From Wuchereria bancrofti (lineage: Eukaryota; Nematoda; Chromadorea; Rhabditida; Onchocercidae): a stretch of DNA of 64,000 nt. The notes below the pieces were generated by a model that was not told the origin of the DNA, did not search any database, and saw only the letters and a program-made list of their open reading frames with translations. Position numbers and translations under genes: made by a program. The stretch spans positions 9,083,795 through 9,147,794 of the forward strand of contig SSBO01000009.1 in assembly GCA_005281725.1 (NCBI GenBank), written 5' to 3'. Shown piece after piece: positions 50,274-63,453 of the stretch; position 1 is the first letter of the stretch; the number at the start of each line of letters is the position of its first letter.

Positions 50274-52119
50274 ATGATTACTGCTGATAAATATGATAAT
50301 TCATTGTACAAATTTCTTGGCATCGCTTTACTTATCATTCAACAAACATGGTAAATTTTTTTAAATGTATTTCAAAAATTTGTCCTAAATTTTTGATCAA
50401 AAAACAAAAAATGAAACAAAATTTGCATTTACAATATTATTCATTCATTAATTAGTTTTTAATTTAATTTATCAAAAGGAAAAAAGAAATTAGCAATGAT
50501 AATAATTGAAAAGATTATTTAGCATTTATGAAACGATTTAATGAGTAAAACTTTAGCATTAATTTAATAAACAACCAATTAAAATTAGACAATTTACTAA
50601 AAAAAAGAAAAGAAATGAATAATAAGAAGATAAACTTCGTTGTTAATTGAATTATTAATTAATTTTTACGATTTAAAATTTTCACTGTTAAATTTAAAGT
50701 ATAATTAATTTATTCAACTCTTACAGTATGCCATTGCTAACATATTCAACACAATATCGTATATCCGATGAAAGATTTCTTACAACGGTAACTGTATTTA
50801 TTGGAGAAATGGTGAAATTTCTAATTGCTTCAGTTATAATTATTTTGAATGAAAGATCATTCAAGAAGTAATTATTTCTTTTTATCATTTTTTTTTGAAG
50901 AAAAATTGAAATTTTAAAGTTAATAAAAATTAAGAAAGAAATGATAGTTTAATTCGTATTTTAAATATATAATAAATTTATCATATAATTTTTTTTAATC
51001 ATTTTTTTTTAAATTTTAAATCTTAAGGTTAGTATAGATTGACTTATGTCAATGTAATAGTTTGTGATAGTTTATTCATGTTTTGCATATAAAATAAAAA
51101 TTTATCATAATGCAAAATTTAAATGATTCATCAAATATGTAAATTTATTAATGATTTTCTCCAGGTATCTTTCATCTTGCTATAATATTATCATTGGTAA
51201 TTATAGTGAAACGCTTAAAATATGTTTAATAGCTGTAATTTATGCAATTCAAAATAATTTATATTATATCGCATTTACACATTTGGAACCAACAACATAT
51301 TGTGTACGACTTTTAATATATTAATTTTTAATTTTCAAAATATTTCCAATTATTTACTATAATTCATTCAAAAATCTATTCAAAACAATTATATGTTAAT
51401 TATTAGAAATGATTATGAAAGCAGAAAAAAAACAAAAAAATTATACCTTTACAGTCATTAATTCATTTATATTGTATAGCAAAATTTTATGGTTAATTGA
51501 TTAAATAATTTTAATTTAAATACAATTCTAATAGTATGGAAAAATTTAGCATATAACAATGTAAAATAAAAAAAATGAAATTTGTTTAATTTTACTTTAT
51601 AAATAAAATAATACGAGTATATTTTTGTGATGAGCGTAATAAGCTCAGTTTTAAGCCACCATTAGTTTTTAAAATATAATTTGTTTGAGTTTATCAATCA
51701 TATAATTTCAAAAATGTAAAAAATATAGTTATAATTTGATTAATCATTTTAATGCAATTTTCAAGCTCATTTATGAACTATGATTTCTTTTCTTCTTTTC
51801 CAAAATTTATCTCAAAAAGAGTAGAACCACTATAAAGTAATATATCCAGCAAAACCAGAAAAAAAAATTCAATCTTTTTTAAAAATAGAAAAGAATGAAT
51901 AGAATAGGAATGAAAAAAATTTATAAATTAGTAATAAATAACTTATCTTAGTGATAATAAATTATTAATAAATGATAAATAGCATAAATTAGTAATGAAT
52001 AACTATTTCAATATATTATTGTCATTACTAGATTTCATTATAAGTATATAACTGTTTCAGTATAAATCCACATAAATTATTATTATTATTAATATTATTA
52101 TTATTATTATTATTGTTAA

Positions 52120-52150
<31 letters not shown>

Positions 52151-53949
52151 TTTATTATTATTATTATTACTATTATTATTAATATTATTGTTATTAATGT
52201 TATTATTATTGTTGTTGTTAGTATTAATAATACTATTATTATTTTTATTATCACTATCATTATTATTATTATTGCAAAAAAAATTTGATTAATTAATATC
52301 AAACTTTTAAATTTCAGTTAACACATCAAATTAAAATATTTATTACCGCTTTAATGCTTTGGATAATGCTTGATCATCATTTTTCATGGCAACAATGGTT
52401 TGCATTAATTTTATTAGCTGTTGGAATAGCTAATATTCAAATGCAACATATTCCATCCAATCAAAATCCTAAAATTAATCAAAAACCATTGCTCGGATTT
52501 ATTACTGTTATTGCAATGTGTTTTACATCAGCTTTTGCTAGTATGTATTTCGTTAATAAATTTAAAACTTTTTTGTTTATCATAAAAAAGAAAAAAACGA
52601 AATATAAAAAATAATTTATAAGTTATTAAATTTTATAGCTGAATAAGTTAGCAATGTTTTTGTTTTCTACAAGCTAGTAATACAATCCTCAAATTTTTAA
52701 ATAAAATTTAAAAGAAAAAAAATAATAATAAGTAATTCAAAATTATGAGAAATGCTAAAATTACATGTGTTTATTTGGAAAAAGTGTTAAAACGAAGTTC
52801 GATAAATATTTGGATGCAAAATATTCGCCTTGCAATTCTTGGCATACCAATTAGTTGCTTATTAATTTGTATTTCTGATTATGCTACTATTAAAAAAGGT
52901 TATCATATAATCATTTTTTTCTTATTTATCATTTTTCTTTCATTTCTTTCTCTCTCTCCCTCTCTCTCTATCTCATCTTTAACTTTGTTTCTTCTTTCTT
53001 TTGTATTGTTTATTTTTGATATCACTAATCAAAATGAAATAATAATCAATGTTTAACTCTTTAAAATGATATAGAAATGAAATTAGAGAGATAAATTTTA
53101 TTAATTTCAGCACGTAATAATTTATATTATTTAATTAATTATTAATTATTAAGCAATTTCAGATATAAATTTATAAATTAATATATCATTTCTTACAATA
53201 TAATACAATGAAAGTTTCCTTTTTTTTTTCTTGAATTCACAATATAATATCAAATATATTCAGTATTAATGGTTAATTATTATTTTCAACTAAAAACGGA
53301 GCAAAAATTTATAAATATTTGTTTATCAGATTTCTTTTTTTCAAAAGAAGAGAAAAAATAATACTTTGAATGTAATTTATCAAATATTGCTTTTTAAAAA
53401 AGTAAAAATAAATTTAAAGATGGAATGTTTCATGGATTTGATATTCTTGTATGGATATTAATTTCGATGAATTCAGCTGGTGGTTTATTAATTTCTATTG
53501 TTATCAAATATGCTGATAATATTGCAAAAACTTACGCTCAAGTAAATAACAATTTATTTTTTATTACAAATTTTAATTTGTTAAAGTTTTTTTTTTTAAA
53601 TAACAACTCAGTAATGTTTATCAATTTACAAAATAGCATTATATGGTAACAATTATAGAAATTCCATAATGTTTTCTTTTTCCTTTTTTTTATCCATTGC
53701 TATTATTATATTTACTTTATCAATACTTATCATATTTGAAATATGATAAGTAAAATATTTATGATAAAAAAAAGAACTTACTTTCAGAGTGCATCAATAC
53801 TTGGTGCAACATTTGGTTCTTGGATTTTATTCAATTTTACACCACCATCACTACTATACTGTTTAGGTGGCATAGCAATTATCATATCAATTATCATATA
53901 TAATTCATATCCTTTTGAAAATCAACAAACAATTAAGTTAAATAGTTGA
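50274..53949 (+). CDS. Nucleotide-sugar transporter, SLC35A type
   Basis: It should exchange a nucleotide sugar (UDP-galactose, UDP-GlcNAc or similar) for the nucleoside monophosphate across the Golgi membrane. Exons: 50274-50350, 50727-50867, 51165-51303, 52318-52540, 52767-52898, 53420-53541 and 53788-53949; 331 residues, the usual size, with about ten hydrophobic segments. Family landmarks: YAIQNNLYYIAF, THQIKIFITAL, VYLEKVLKRSS, GGLLISIVIKYADNI and ATFGSWILFNF. The join of exons 4 and 5 is a problem. Homology asks for FAS directly followed by VYLEK, which needs an acceptor ending TTACAT at 52766. Canonical sites exist (exon 4 to 52544, exon 5 from 52750) but add seven residues inside a conserved loop/helix. 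The start ATG at 50274 gives MITADKYDNS before the first membrane helix. Substrate cannot be read from the sequence. Confidence 0.85.
52079..52275. repeat. (ATT)n-rich compound microsatellite
   Basis: About 200 bp of TTA/TTG trinucleotides in the third intron of the transporter, ending about 40 bp before the acceptor of exon 4. It creates a poly-Ile open frame on the minus strand that is not a gene. Confidence 0.9.
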
Positions 53950-56634
53950 ATAACCTTCGATATTGATATTTGAAGATTATACAATCATAAAAGATCATAA
54001 AAGTTAACCAAAATCAAGAAAGAAATTACAGAAATTTAGAGTTTAATCGATTAATTAATTAATTAGTTAACTAATTAAGATATTATTAGTTATAGTAACA
54101 GATTGAAAGGTGATGAATTAAGATTAGATAATATAAAAGATAAGAAATAAATGGTATAAGTAACATTTTCAATATATTATATTTTAATTATAAAATAATT
54201 TATTGTAATAGTTATTTTGCTTTAATCATTTTAATATTGATACTGATGGAAATTGAAATTAATAAGTATGGCTAACAAAAGTTGAAAATATAATAAAATA
54301 CTGAAAATCATTAAAAATGAAACAAGCATTATGGTAATTGGAAATTTAATTGAAAAACGAAAAAGCAAAAACTATAACTCTGTGATATTTATATTCGCAT
54401 CATTTAATAACGTTATCGAATTTCATTTTTTTTTCACTTGGAAATCGCATAAATTTCTTCCGAAATAAATCAAGTGCTTATTATCATTAAAAGATATTAC
54501 TGATAAAAGACGAAATATTTTACATTTATTAAATGTAAACAACAAAATAGTATTTTTCATTATATATATCAACAATTAGTCTAATTTTCGAACATTCGCA
54601 TCAAAATATCAAAAAGTAATCAGTTAATTTATAAGTTATTGATTACTAATATGTGGTTTTATAAGTTAATTTATAAGTTATTGATTACTGATAAGAAATG
54701 TAATACTTAAAAATATGATACAAAAAGATATATCAAATGAATTAAATATAAATTCGATTAAAAAGATGAACTAAAAGTATTTTATTGAGATTTTTTTTTA
54801 ATTTCTCAATAAATATTTTGTTACAATAGTTCAAAAAAAAAAAGAAAGGAAATGCTTAGAATTATTAAAATTTACGATTCTATGGGAAAAAAACGAAATG
54901 CAAGGGGGAGAGAGAGAGAGAGAGAAGCAGACAGAAAAGAAAACAATGTCAGAGAGACGAAATATATTTCCATATGACATGTGAGAATTTAAATGAACTG
55001 TGAATTAAATAATTAAAAATTTGACATATCAAAGTTAATAGTGATAAGGAAAAAAGAGAAATGTATTTATCTTAATTATCATTGTTAATATATGAATAAT
55101 TAAAAGAAGAATGAAGAGTAAAACTTCTTCATAATTTTAATTTTTAATTCCTTTCTTTTTCTTTTTCTTCATTAAAAAAAAGCTGAAAAAATTTTTGCTT
55201 AGAATAAGAATGTGTCTATTTATATGATAATGATAAGCAATAACATATCAATTTAACTTTTTATCATTGATCATTTTTTGCTATTGCAAAATTTGCATAA
55301 TTATGCCATAAATACAATGTAAGTCATTTGTGTTTGTCCATTCTTCATTCTTTCTCAAAAAAAATTTTATTTTTGGAACATTTATTCTTCCTGAAATTAA
55401 TTATTTAAGTGATATTATTGTTTATGTATTAATTTATGCATATTTAAATATGTTTTCATTGCTAAGAATTGCAATTTATTTTCAATTTCTTGTACTTAAT
55501 TCCATGACCATTTAGTAATTTTAATTTCCATTCTAATATTTCGTGATTTCCTCATCATTGTACTGCAAATAATTTTGTTTTATAGATCCATTATGCTTGT
55601 AATGTTTAGGTTACGTAACGCAACGTTTAACAGTACGTTTAATTTCAGATCAAGAAAAGTTGCATGTTGAAATTACTTCGTCGTCATTTACTGTTGAAAT
55701 TTCACATCGCGATCAAATCAATGTGAAATACATCTATTAGAACTATTAGATTTACGTTACAACACATTGATAGCTCTAATATCATAGTTTATTGCTTATC
55801 TCAAATTATAACATTGCAAAATGTTTTTCCTAACCTGAAATTGGAGTGTACATGTTTATGTGTGCGTGTATTTACGTGTGTGTATGTACGTACGCGATGT
55901 GTTTTTAGCTAGAAAATTAATTAAAATGGTGGTGAAGAACAAACTCCTTGAAATTGCTAACTCTTAGATCTTAGAGTTTGGATATAATTCTTAGATCTTA
56001 GTAAATCTTAGAGTTTAGATGTATTTTACATTGATTTATTTTTTGGTTTGTTATTTTTGATTTAAAATAATCTGAAATAAGTAGTAAATATACCATCGTT
56101 AGTTTTAAAAAAAAAGATAAAAACAGGCCGATATAGCGCAATTTGAGACATTCTGTTGTAGAAATTCAAGATATTCTGATGCAACAGAGATGTTAGAGAT
56201 ATTTTGATTATTAATTAGTGACAAAAAGGAAATATATTATGAAATATATTCTTTCTCTTTCAATTATTTCACAGGTTTAATTTGGTGATCAATCTTTCTT
56301 ATTTTTTTTCCAAATCTATATATTTTGATTGAAATTTATCAAATTTCATCTTTTTTCTTTTTCTTTTTTCGAATTAATACAACAAATTGTACTCAGTATT
56401 TGTTCATAATTGAATGCATATATTCCACTATCTATGTGCATAAATTATTTGTGAATAAAAAAGTTACACTGTTGAAGTTATCCCAGCATAACATATGATT
56501 AACTAGAATGAATGATATCGCTAAAATGAATAGATTTTTATAGATATTGAATTTTAAAATTACCATTTATTATTGTGAATGTATTGAAATAAAGGAAATA
56601 TTTGCAGGGAATTGCAGAATTGCATCAATCATCG
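53950..56634. other. Intergenic region upstream of coq-6
   Basis: AT-rich. It contains a (GA)n tract at about 54908-54924, a GT-rich stretch with ACGTACG words at about 55855-55905, and duplicated TCTTAGATCTTAG words at about 55960-56020. A TTTGCAG acceptor at 56601-56607, 28 bp before the coq-6 ATG, could be a spliced-leader site. Confidence 0.5.
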
Positions 56635-59600
56635 ATGGTATCGATGATATCAAGAATTTTTCCATTAATACGATGTTCATATAGTTCAACAACAACAACA
56701 ACAGCGATCGGTCCCTTCTACGATATCATCATAATTGGTGGTGGAATGGTTGGTAATGCGATGGCTTGCTCTTTAGGTTAGTTATTCCATTTTAGTATCA
56801 TTTAATCAACATTTTTTGATTATTCTCTTCATTTTCATTTCATTCACAATGTTTCATATAATCTGATTCATTAATTATGCCAAATTCAACATAAAAAGGA
56901 AAATTAAAGTCTAAAGGATATGAATCGTTTTACACTGCAAATACTATTATTAAAGTATAAATATCTGTGAAGCATTGTTGCTCATAAAATGAAAAGTTAT
57001 TTATTTTGCTTAGGATTGAACCAATACTTCAAGTCGAAAAAGGTACTTGTGCTAGATTCAGCAGAAATTAAAGCACCGACAAAAGATTCACCATATGGAA
57101 ATCGAGTTACAGCGGTGTCACCACCATCTATATTACTTTTCCAAAGTATGATTAAACTCACCTACTTTACTTAAATATTCCATTACACTCTTAAATTGAA
57201 TTTCCTTTCCTCATATGATAATTACTTGCAGAATTGGGAATTTGGAATGATCTTGTGAATCTGAGAGTGAAACGAGTCGATAGACTTCAGGTTTGGTACT
57301 TTAAGAATTACTAAACCGTAACTAACTGGACCTCCTAGACTTGTATTAATTAGATCATAATTAAATTGGTAGTACATGTTTATTTATTAGAATCGACTAA
57401 CTGATTTTATCTTTACAATCAGTCATGTAGTTAAAACTTGGTTATCATGAAGCAGGATTTGAGAGCTAATTCGATTTGCTAAATGGAATCATTCATGGAA
57501 ACCTTACGGTTTCTTTCTGAAGCTTCTCAGTCATAAAAGAGTTTTAATTGTCACATTCAAAATTCATTTGTAAAGTAAAGCTCATTTGTAGAGTATAAAA
57601 AATTATGCTATACATATATTTAGGTTCTTGATAGCTGCTCGCAGTCATCGATACGATTTGCACAACCAGATCCAACTAACGAAGTGGCATATATGATTGA
57701 AAACCATGCAATTGTCGGATTTCTTTCAAATCGTATCAAAGCAAGCTGCCCAAATGTCACAGTTAGGACGAAAACAAAAGTGATTGATTGTAGGTATGAT
57801 GGTACTGAAGAAATTTTCCCTTGAAACTACAAAGTTTTTAAATATTATGAAAAGTTAGTCACATTAACTTATGTGTTCTCAATAAAAAGTTACTTTCAGG
57901 ACTCCATCTGGTTTAGATGAATTTGCTACAGTTGTATTAGATGATGGAACCAAATTGCAAACTTCTCTTATTGTTAGTATTTGCTAAATTTTTAAACATT
58001 TCGAAAAATTATTCATTGCTAGTTACTAGTTAAAATTTTAAAAGGATGTGAAAATAAAGGTTGAATTAAGCGTTTCTTTTAAAAAAAATTATATGAAAAA
58101 AAAGTAATATTAGGTTAACATGAAATTTATATTGTTAAATTACAAACATAACTTATATCATTCTTGATTTAATATGAGGAACAGAATGTTTTGTAGATTG
58201 GTGCCGATGGTGCTAGAAGTATGGTGAGAGATATGCTTAACTTCCAATATACCTCATGGGGATATGGACAGTCTGCTGTGGTTGCAAATCTTCAAGTGGA
58301 AGCTGTAACTTTTCCTTTTAATTTGATTGTATGATGAAATTCAAAACCACTTATATATATTTCCACAATTTCATTAGCTACATTGTCTCAATCACATTAA
58401 ATGTACAATTAACTCTTGATATTTATGCATAACCTTTTTTTTCTAATCAGTTATTATCACTTAAATTCATTAATGTACTAAGCCTCTCCTATTCTTTAAT
58501 TTCATACCTTTATAATTCGCTTTTTTTTCTGTTTTATAAGATAAATGACAAATTTGCGGTAATTTATCTGGAAGATTAGTTTCTCTTTTCATTCACTTAA
58601 AAGTTTTATGTTATTTCCATTATTTATAAATCATGGGCGTATAATGAAAATGACTTATTTTATAATTTTTTTGACATTTGATAAGTATACTTTTCTCTCT
58701 CTGCAAAAAAAAAAGGAAAATCTTTATAAACTGTGACATGTGTTAATAAACTAACTGAAATTTTGATTGAAAAAAGCGTATATATAATAATGATCATTTC
58801 CGACGGAAAATAATTGCGTTGCGTGGGAAAGATTTACGCCAAGTGGTCCTGTAGCTCTTTTACCACTTACTGAGAATATGAGTTCGGTGACATGGTCGAC
58901 AAGTACAGAGCATGCTGAAGAATTACTTTCATTACCACCGGAAGAGTTTGTTGATGAACTCAATGAATTCTTAGTAAGTTTTTCTGTTTAAATTTCTGAA
59001 ATATTTTGATATTTTTTGATTTAAATGCTATTTTGAGTTACAGATTCGGTAATTTGTTACTTATTACAGTATTGTTAACTAAAATGAAAGAGAGGATAAT
59101 CTGTGTTATTGATGTTTTAACTTTAGTAATAAGAAATAAAAATTGATAACGCTTATGAAATGTATAACTAAATAGTCGTTACTTTCATGAGAAATTACAC
59201 ATTGCGAAATATGTTGCATTTGAACTTAAATAGTAAGTTTGTTTTGAAGAAAATTTTCAAGTTTTTTGTTTCAGACTACTGACATTCATCAAGATTCCGT
59301 AACAAACCAATTTTTGTCACTAACGGAACAAATATTAAAAGAAGTATTTTCCGTAAGTGAGAAGCCAAGACTTACGTTTCCGACGGTTATATCTTTATGT
59401 GAAGGTACTCGTGCCGGATTTCCGCTGGCTTTTGGGCATAGTAATAATTATGTTATACCTAGAGCTGCACTAATTGGGTTAATTTTTATATGCTTATTCA
59501 TTGAGACGCATTATCATTGATTGATCTTTAAAATAATGAAAATCTGTCCGCTTGCACAAATAAATGAACTGAATTTGGTTGAAAAGTTAATAATTCATGA

Positions 59601-60391
59601 AATGTTAATTAAAATATGAAATGATTTAAACATTTTTAGTGATGCAGCTCATCGTACTCATCCATTAGCTGGACAGGGAGTTAATCTTGGATGGAGTGAT
59701 GTAAAAATATTGCTAGAATGCTTACAGCAATGTGTTGTTGATGGCGGTGATTTAGGTTGGTCACTTTTTTCTAAAATAGTTTATTTTCTATTTTTCATGT
59801 TTCTTAATAATTTTGACCAATATTTTAGGTTCGCTTACTTATTTATCTGATTATGATACAGAAGCACAGCGGCGAAATGTACCTGTGCAGGTAGTATGTG
59901 ATTGGTTGAATAGACTTTATTTAACGACTAGTATGCCACTCGTCCTTATACGTTCGTTTGGTCTTAACATGGTCGATAGATTCACACCTTTAAAAGTATA
60001 CTTTTTTTTTTTGAGTTTATTGGGTTTAAACTTCTGCTCATCTTTATATGTTTTTTATTTTCATATTTGACAAAAATTCTTGAATGTTATGATGTCAAGT
60101 AATATGAATGTAGTCATATAATATAGAATATGCATAGGTAGATGTCACTTCGATATTCTTTGGGAGGTATCATTGTCTCAACCTCCACCAGAAAAAACAT
60201 TTGGGGAACACTTCATTTTTATAATTTTTACAATTCTTTTCTCGAGCGGTTCTTTTTTTATTTTATAAAATGTTTTTGTAAAAGAATGATTGCTCATAGT
60301 CATTTTATAATGACTATTTTGTGATTTTGTTTATCTCATTTTAATTTTGCCAAAATTACAGGATCTTATTGTTTACCGAACATCAACGTAG
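56635..60391 (+). CDS. coq-6: Ubiquinone biosynthesis flavin monooxygenase COQ6
   Basis: Mitochondrial FAD-dependent hydroxylase that adds the C5 hydroxyl of the ubiquinone ring within the CoQ complex. Eleven exons: 56635-56776, 57014-57145, 57232-57290, 57624-57793, 57900-57972, 58197-58304, 58803-58973, 59275-59477, 59640-59755, 59829-59995 and 60362-60391; 456 residues. The N-terminus ([14 protein letters not shown]) fits a mitochondrial presequence. The FAD dinucleotide motif is [10 protein letters not shown] (residues 31-40), the second motif [12 protein letters not shown] begins near 193, and the third, [18 protein letters not shown], near 353. [22 protein letters not shown] and [18 protein letters not shown] are further family blocks. 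Exon 7 has no AG acceptor: the phase-0 join that restores [12 protein letters not shown] uses TTTCCG at 58797-58802, and an in-frame TGA lies just upstream. All key residues are intact, so I regard the gene as functional. Confidence 0.93.
58797..58802 (+). other. Inferred non-AG 3' splice site (TTTCCG)
   Basis: Exon 6 of coq-6 ends in phase 0 at QVEA with a GTAACT donor. The next coding segment reads TENNCVAW from 58803. A TGA in the same frame lies at 58791-58793, and there is no AG dinucleotide between it and 58803, or within the first 30 bases of the exon. The boundary therefore follows TTTCCG, one base away from the usual TTTCAG. Confidence 0.7.
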
Positions 60392-61950
60392 ACAATACGT
60401 TATTGATATAACAGCGACGTCGACAATGGCCGCCATTAGCAATATCAATTGGAATAATAGTGGAGTAGTAAATAGCTAAGGATAAATTATATTAATTGAC
60501 GTGATAATTTTCAACAGGATTTTTTGTGATGTCGAATTGTTCATTCGAAACTTTCGCTGTAGATAAGTAGATAATTCCGATTTTAATTTGTTGTATGTTT
60601 TAGTTAATGATTCAGGTTATTTTTAATGTTTGGTATGTTTTAGTTACTGATTGAAGTTATTTTTAATATGTGTCAGATGAGCATAGAACAGTTGACAGTC
60701 TCTTTCTTTTTTTTTTCAACCTGTTGTGGAAATGCACTAATGTTACGATCTTGAAAGATGCGAGCCAAAGTAATCTTAACTGGTAGAGCAGTTGACAGTT
60801 GTGAAAATAGAATTCAAATTAAATTGAAATTAAATTTAAAAGCATAGAAATTGTGAATTAACTAGTAATGAAAAAGAAAGGAATGGAGAAAAAGGGGAGA
60901 AAATTACTTATTTCTTGTTATTATTTCATTATGTCATTTGCTCATTTATTTATTATATTATCAGTATGCTTATTGTTACTTATCAATTAATAGTTATTAT
61001 AAATACAGTGACTTAAAATGATTCAGCAACAAAAAGTTAAAAATAAAATATTTCATCATAAATAACTAGCGAAAACAGTCCTTTTGAATAGCACAGTGTT
61101 AGCATTACATGAAACTAAAATTAATTAATTGCTATCATGCTGTATTGTAATTAAAACAAAGCATTTCCTTGCATTTTTCTTGCAAATATTCGAATTCATT
61201 TGAAATAGATGGGTACAGTTGCATTGTTATGAATTGAATTAATTTAAATTTGATTTGATCTGTAATTTAAGCTATCTCATCTTTAAGTTAATTTTTATTA
61301 TTTCCGGAACAAAAAGGAAGAAAAAAGTTGTGTATATGTGTAAATTTTACGCGGAAGTCGTCTTTTTTCTTTTTTTTTTAATATTTTTTTCTTAATTTCA
61401 ATTTTCTTTTTCGTTTTTTCCTATTTGTTTTTTTATTTTTCTCAAATGATAAAACGTTTGATTTCAGTCACACCAATAATTTTCAAATAAAATGCGAATA
61501 AATAAATATGACGATTACAGTTTTCTTCTCTTCTTCCCTTTTTTTTTTCTTTACACTTCCTTTTTTTTATTTCTAACCTTTTCCTTTTGTCTTTTTTTTT
61601 TTCGCCAAAATAAGTAGGTAATATTTCTTCCAGAATATTCTCTTCTCTACTTTAACTATAAATTTTGCTCACCGATAAAATGAGCGCTTTAAAGTACAAA
61701 TAATCATTTATTATTAATTAGTACTTATTAACTTGTTGTAGCAATATTTGATGCATGTATGGATGTATAGTAGTTATAGTTGAAAATAATTTTTTTTATA
61801 GAATTATTTAATTTCTAAGTCTTAGTTGAAAGTAATTCTTTATAGGATTATTTAGTTTTTTAAGTCTTTTTTTTCTCACTTTTTATATTTTTATTTAATA
61901 GGTAATGAAGTAATGGATTGAAATTAATAATTTAGTATAGAAATATAGTT
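60392..61950. other. Intergenic region between coq-6 and the kinase
   Basis: Contains the coq-6 3' UTR and T-rich tracts (61360-61620) upstream of the kinase gene. No coding segment was seen. The distance of about 1.6 kb makes an operon unlikely. Confidence 0.6.
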
Positions 61951-63453
61951 ATGGCTGAAAGTGAGATATCAATGGAAGGAGAATTTAGTGGTGGTGAATC
62001 ATCGTCACAAATTCGACAACAACAACAAAATGTCGAAGAAGACGAATCATCTTGGCCAGTAACAAGACAACAATATAAACTAGAAGAAATTATTGGAAAT
62101 GGTTCAACATCAATCGTTTATAGGGTTATTGGATTTAATCAAATATAATTACAATTAATTAATTTATGTTTTTTATTTCGAATTATTATTCAATTTGGTT
62201 TATTGTTTTGTTTGATATTTTAAATGTTTAGCATGAATTGAAAAATTTTCGTTTCTTTTATCATTCTCATTTTGTTAACATTTATTTAAATACTATATTA
62301 ATTGAGTAAATATGAATAAAAAATGAAAAGTTAACTTTTCATTTTTTATTTTCAAGAATAAATTTTTTCTTGTGATAGATAATGAAGCAATAAATAATGA
62401 ATTTATATTAATATTAGCAGCGAAAAAAAAAGAAGAAACTGCTGGATGAAATTAACAAAGCATAAATTTGGCTTGATTTTTATCTTTTTTTATTCCAAAG
62501 ATAATTTAATAGAGGGAAAGAAATCGAAAAATTGATTAATTATAAAATGATAAAATAAGTAGAATGATTGTTTCATGTAATATTTAACTGTTTATTTCGA
62601 TATGATTACTTAATTTCATACAATATCTCATAAATAATATTATCTATTATTTATATTATCTATTATAATAAATAAATAATATTATCTATTTATTTATTTA
62701 TTTATTTAGTTATTTGCTATTATTGTTATTATCATTTATATTATTATTATTAATTATTATTATCATTGTTAGTAAAATTCACAATAGATATTTATTAAAA
62801 ATTTTTCCTACTATGCTAAGTAATTTGTCAGTTAATTTGATATAAATTTGAAATATTTAGCAATAAATCCCTTTATCAATTTTTTCGTTAAATTTCGATT
62901 TCTTTAGAAAATTCTTATAGTAATTTCAAAAAAAAAAAAAAAAAAAGAAGGAAGGAAAGGAAGCCATTTTCAGGGTATTTGTACAGAACGAAATGAAATA
63001 TGCGCAATTAAACGCGTCGATTTAGAAAATTATAGTTTATCGCAGTTGGGAAGAGAAATTAGGGTAATTCTTTTCACTTTTGTTTTTATTATTTAATTTA
63101 CATTGTTATATAAATAACAATTTCATTAAATTATTTTTAAATTTGTTTAATAATTCAAAATTTTGAATGGATAAAATTTCTAGAATCTCTACAATTTAAA
63201 TCAGCAAATGGAATAAAAGAAATTTTAATTTATGCATATAATTTATGCTGTAATGCAGTAAATTATTGGAGATGCAGATATAATTACTAATTTAACTCAA
63301 TTTTTTCGTTTTTTATTTTAGGGATTAAAGGAATGTAGACATTCCAACGTTGTCAAATATTACACGTCATTTTACGTGGGTGAAAATTTATGGATAGTGA
63401 TGCAATTGCTTGATCGTGGAAGTTTGCGTCAAATTATGGATCGTTTAATTATG
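61951..63453 (+). CDS. STE20/GCK-VI-like protein kinase, N-terminal part
   Basis: Serine/threonine kinase resembling the OSR1/SPAK (C. elegans GCK-3) group, which controls cation-chloride cotransporters. Three exons are visible, 61951-62124, 62974-63063 and 63322-63453, in phase (132 residues); the rest lies beyond the window. An acidic, Gln/Ser-rich N-terminus of about 35 residues leads into WPVTRQQYKLEEIIGNG. The glycine loop is IGNGSTSIVY (48-57), the catalytic Lys is in CAIKRVDLE (K71), and the alpha-C Glu in GREIR (E86). KYYTSFYVGENLWIVMQLL precedes the hinge. The alpha-C helix differs from the highly conserved OSR1/SPAK helix, so this may be a divergent paralogue rather than the GCK-3 orthologue itself. 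The last exon ends at a GTGAAT donor, and I found no further exon before 64000. Confidence 0.8.

Noticed and set aside
52057..52302. Poly-Ile open frame on the minus strand
   Set aside because: It is a compound ATT microsatellite within a transporter intron.
60775..60800. tRNA-like TGGTAGAGCAG word
   Set aside because: No matching T-arm or acceptor stem could be found around it.
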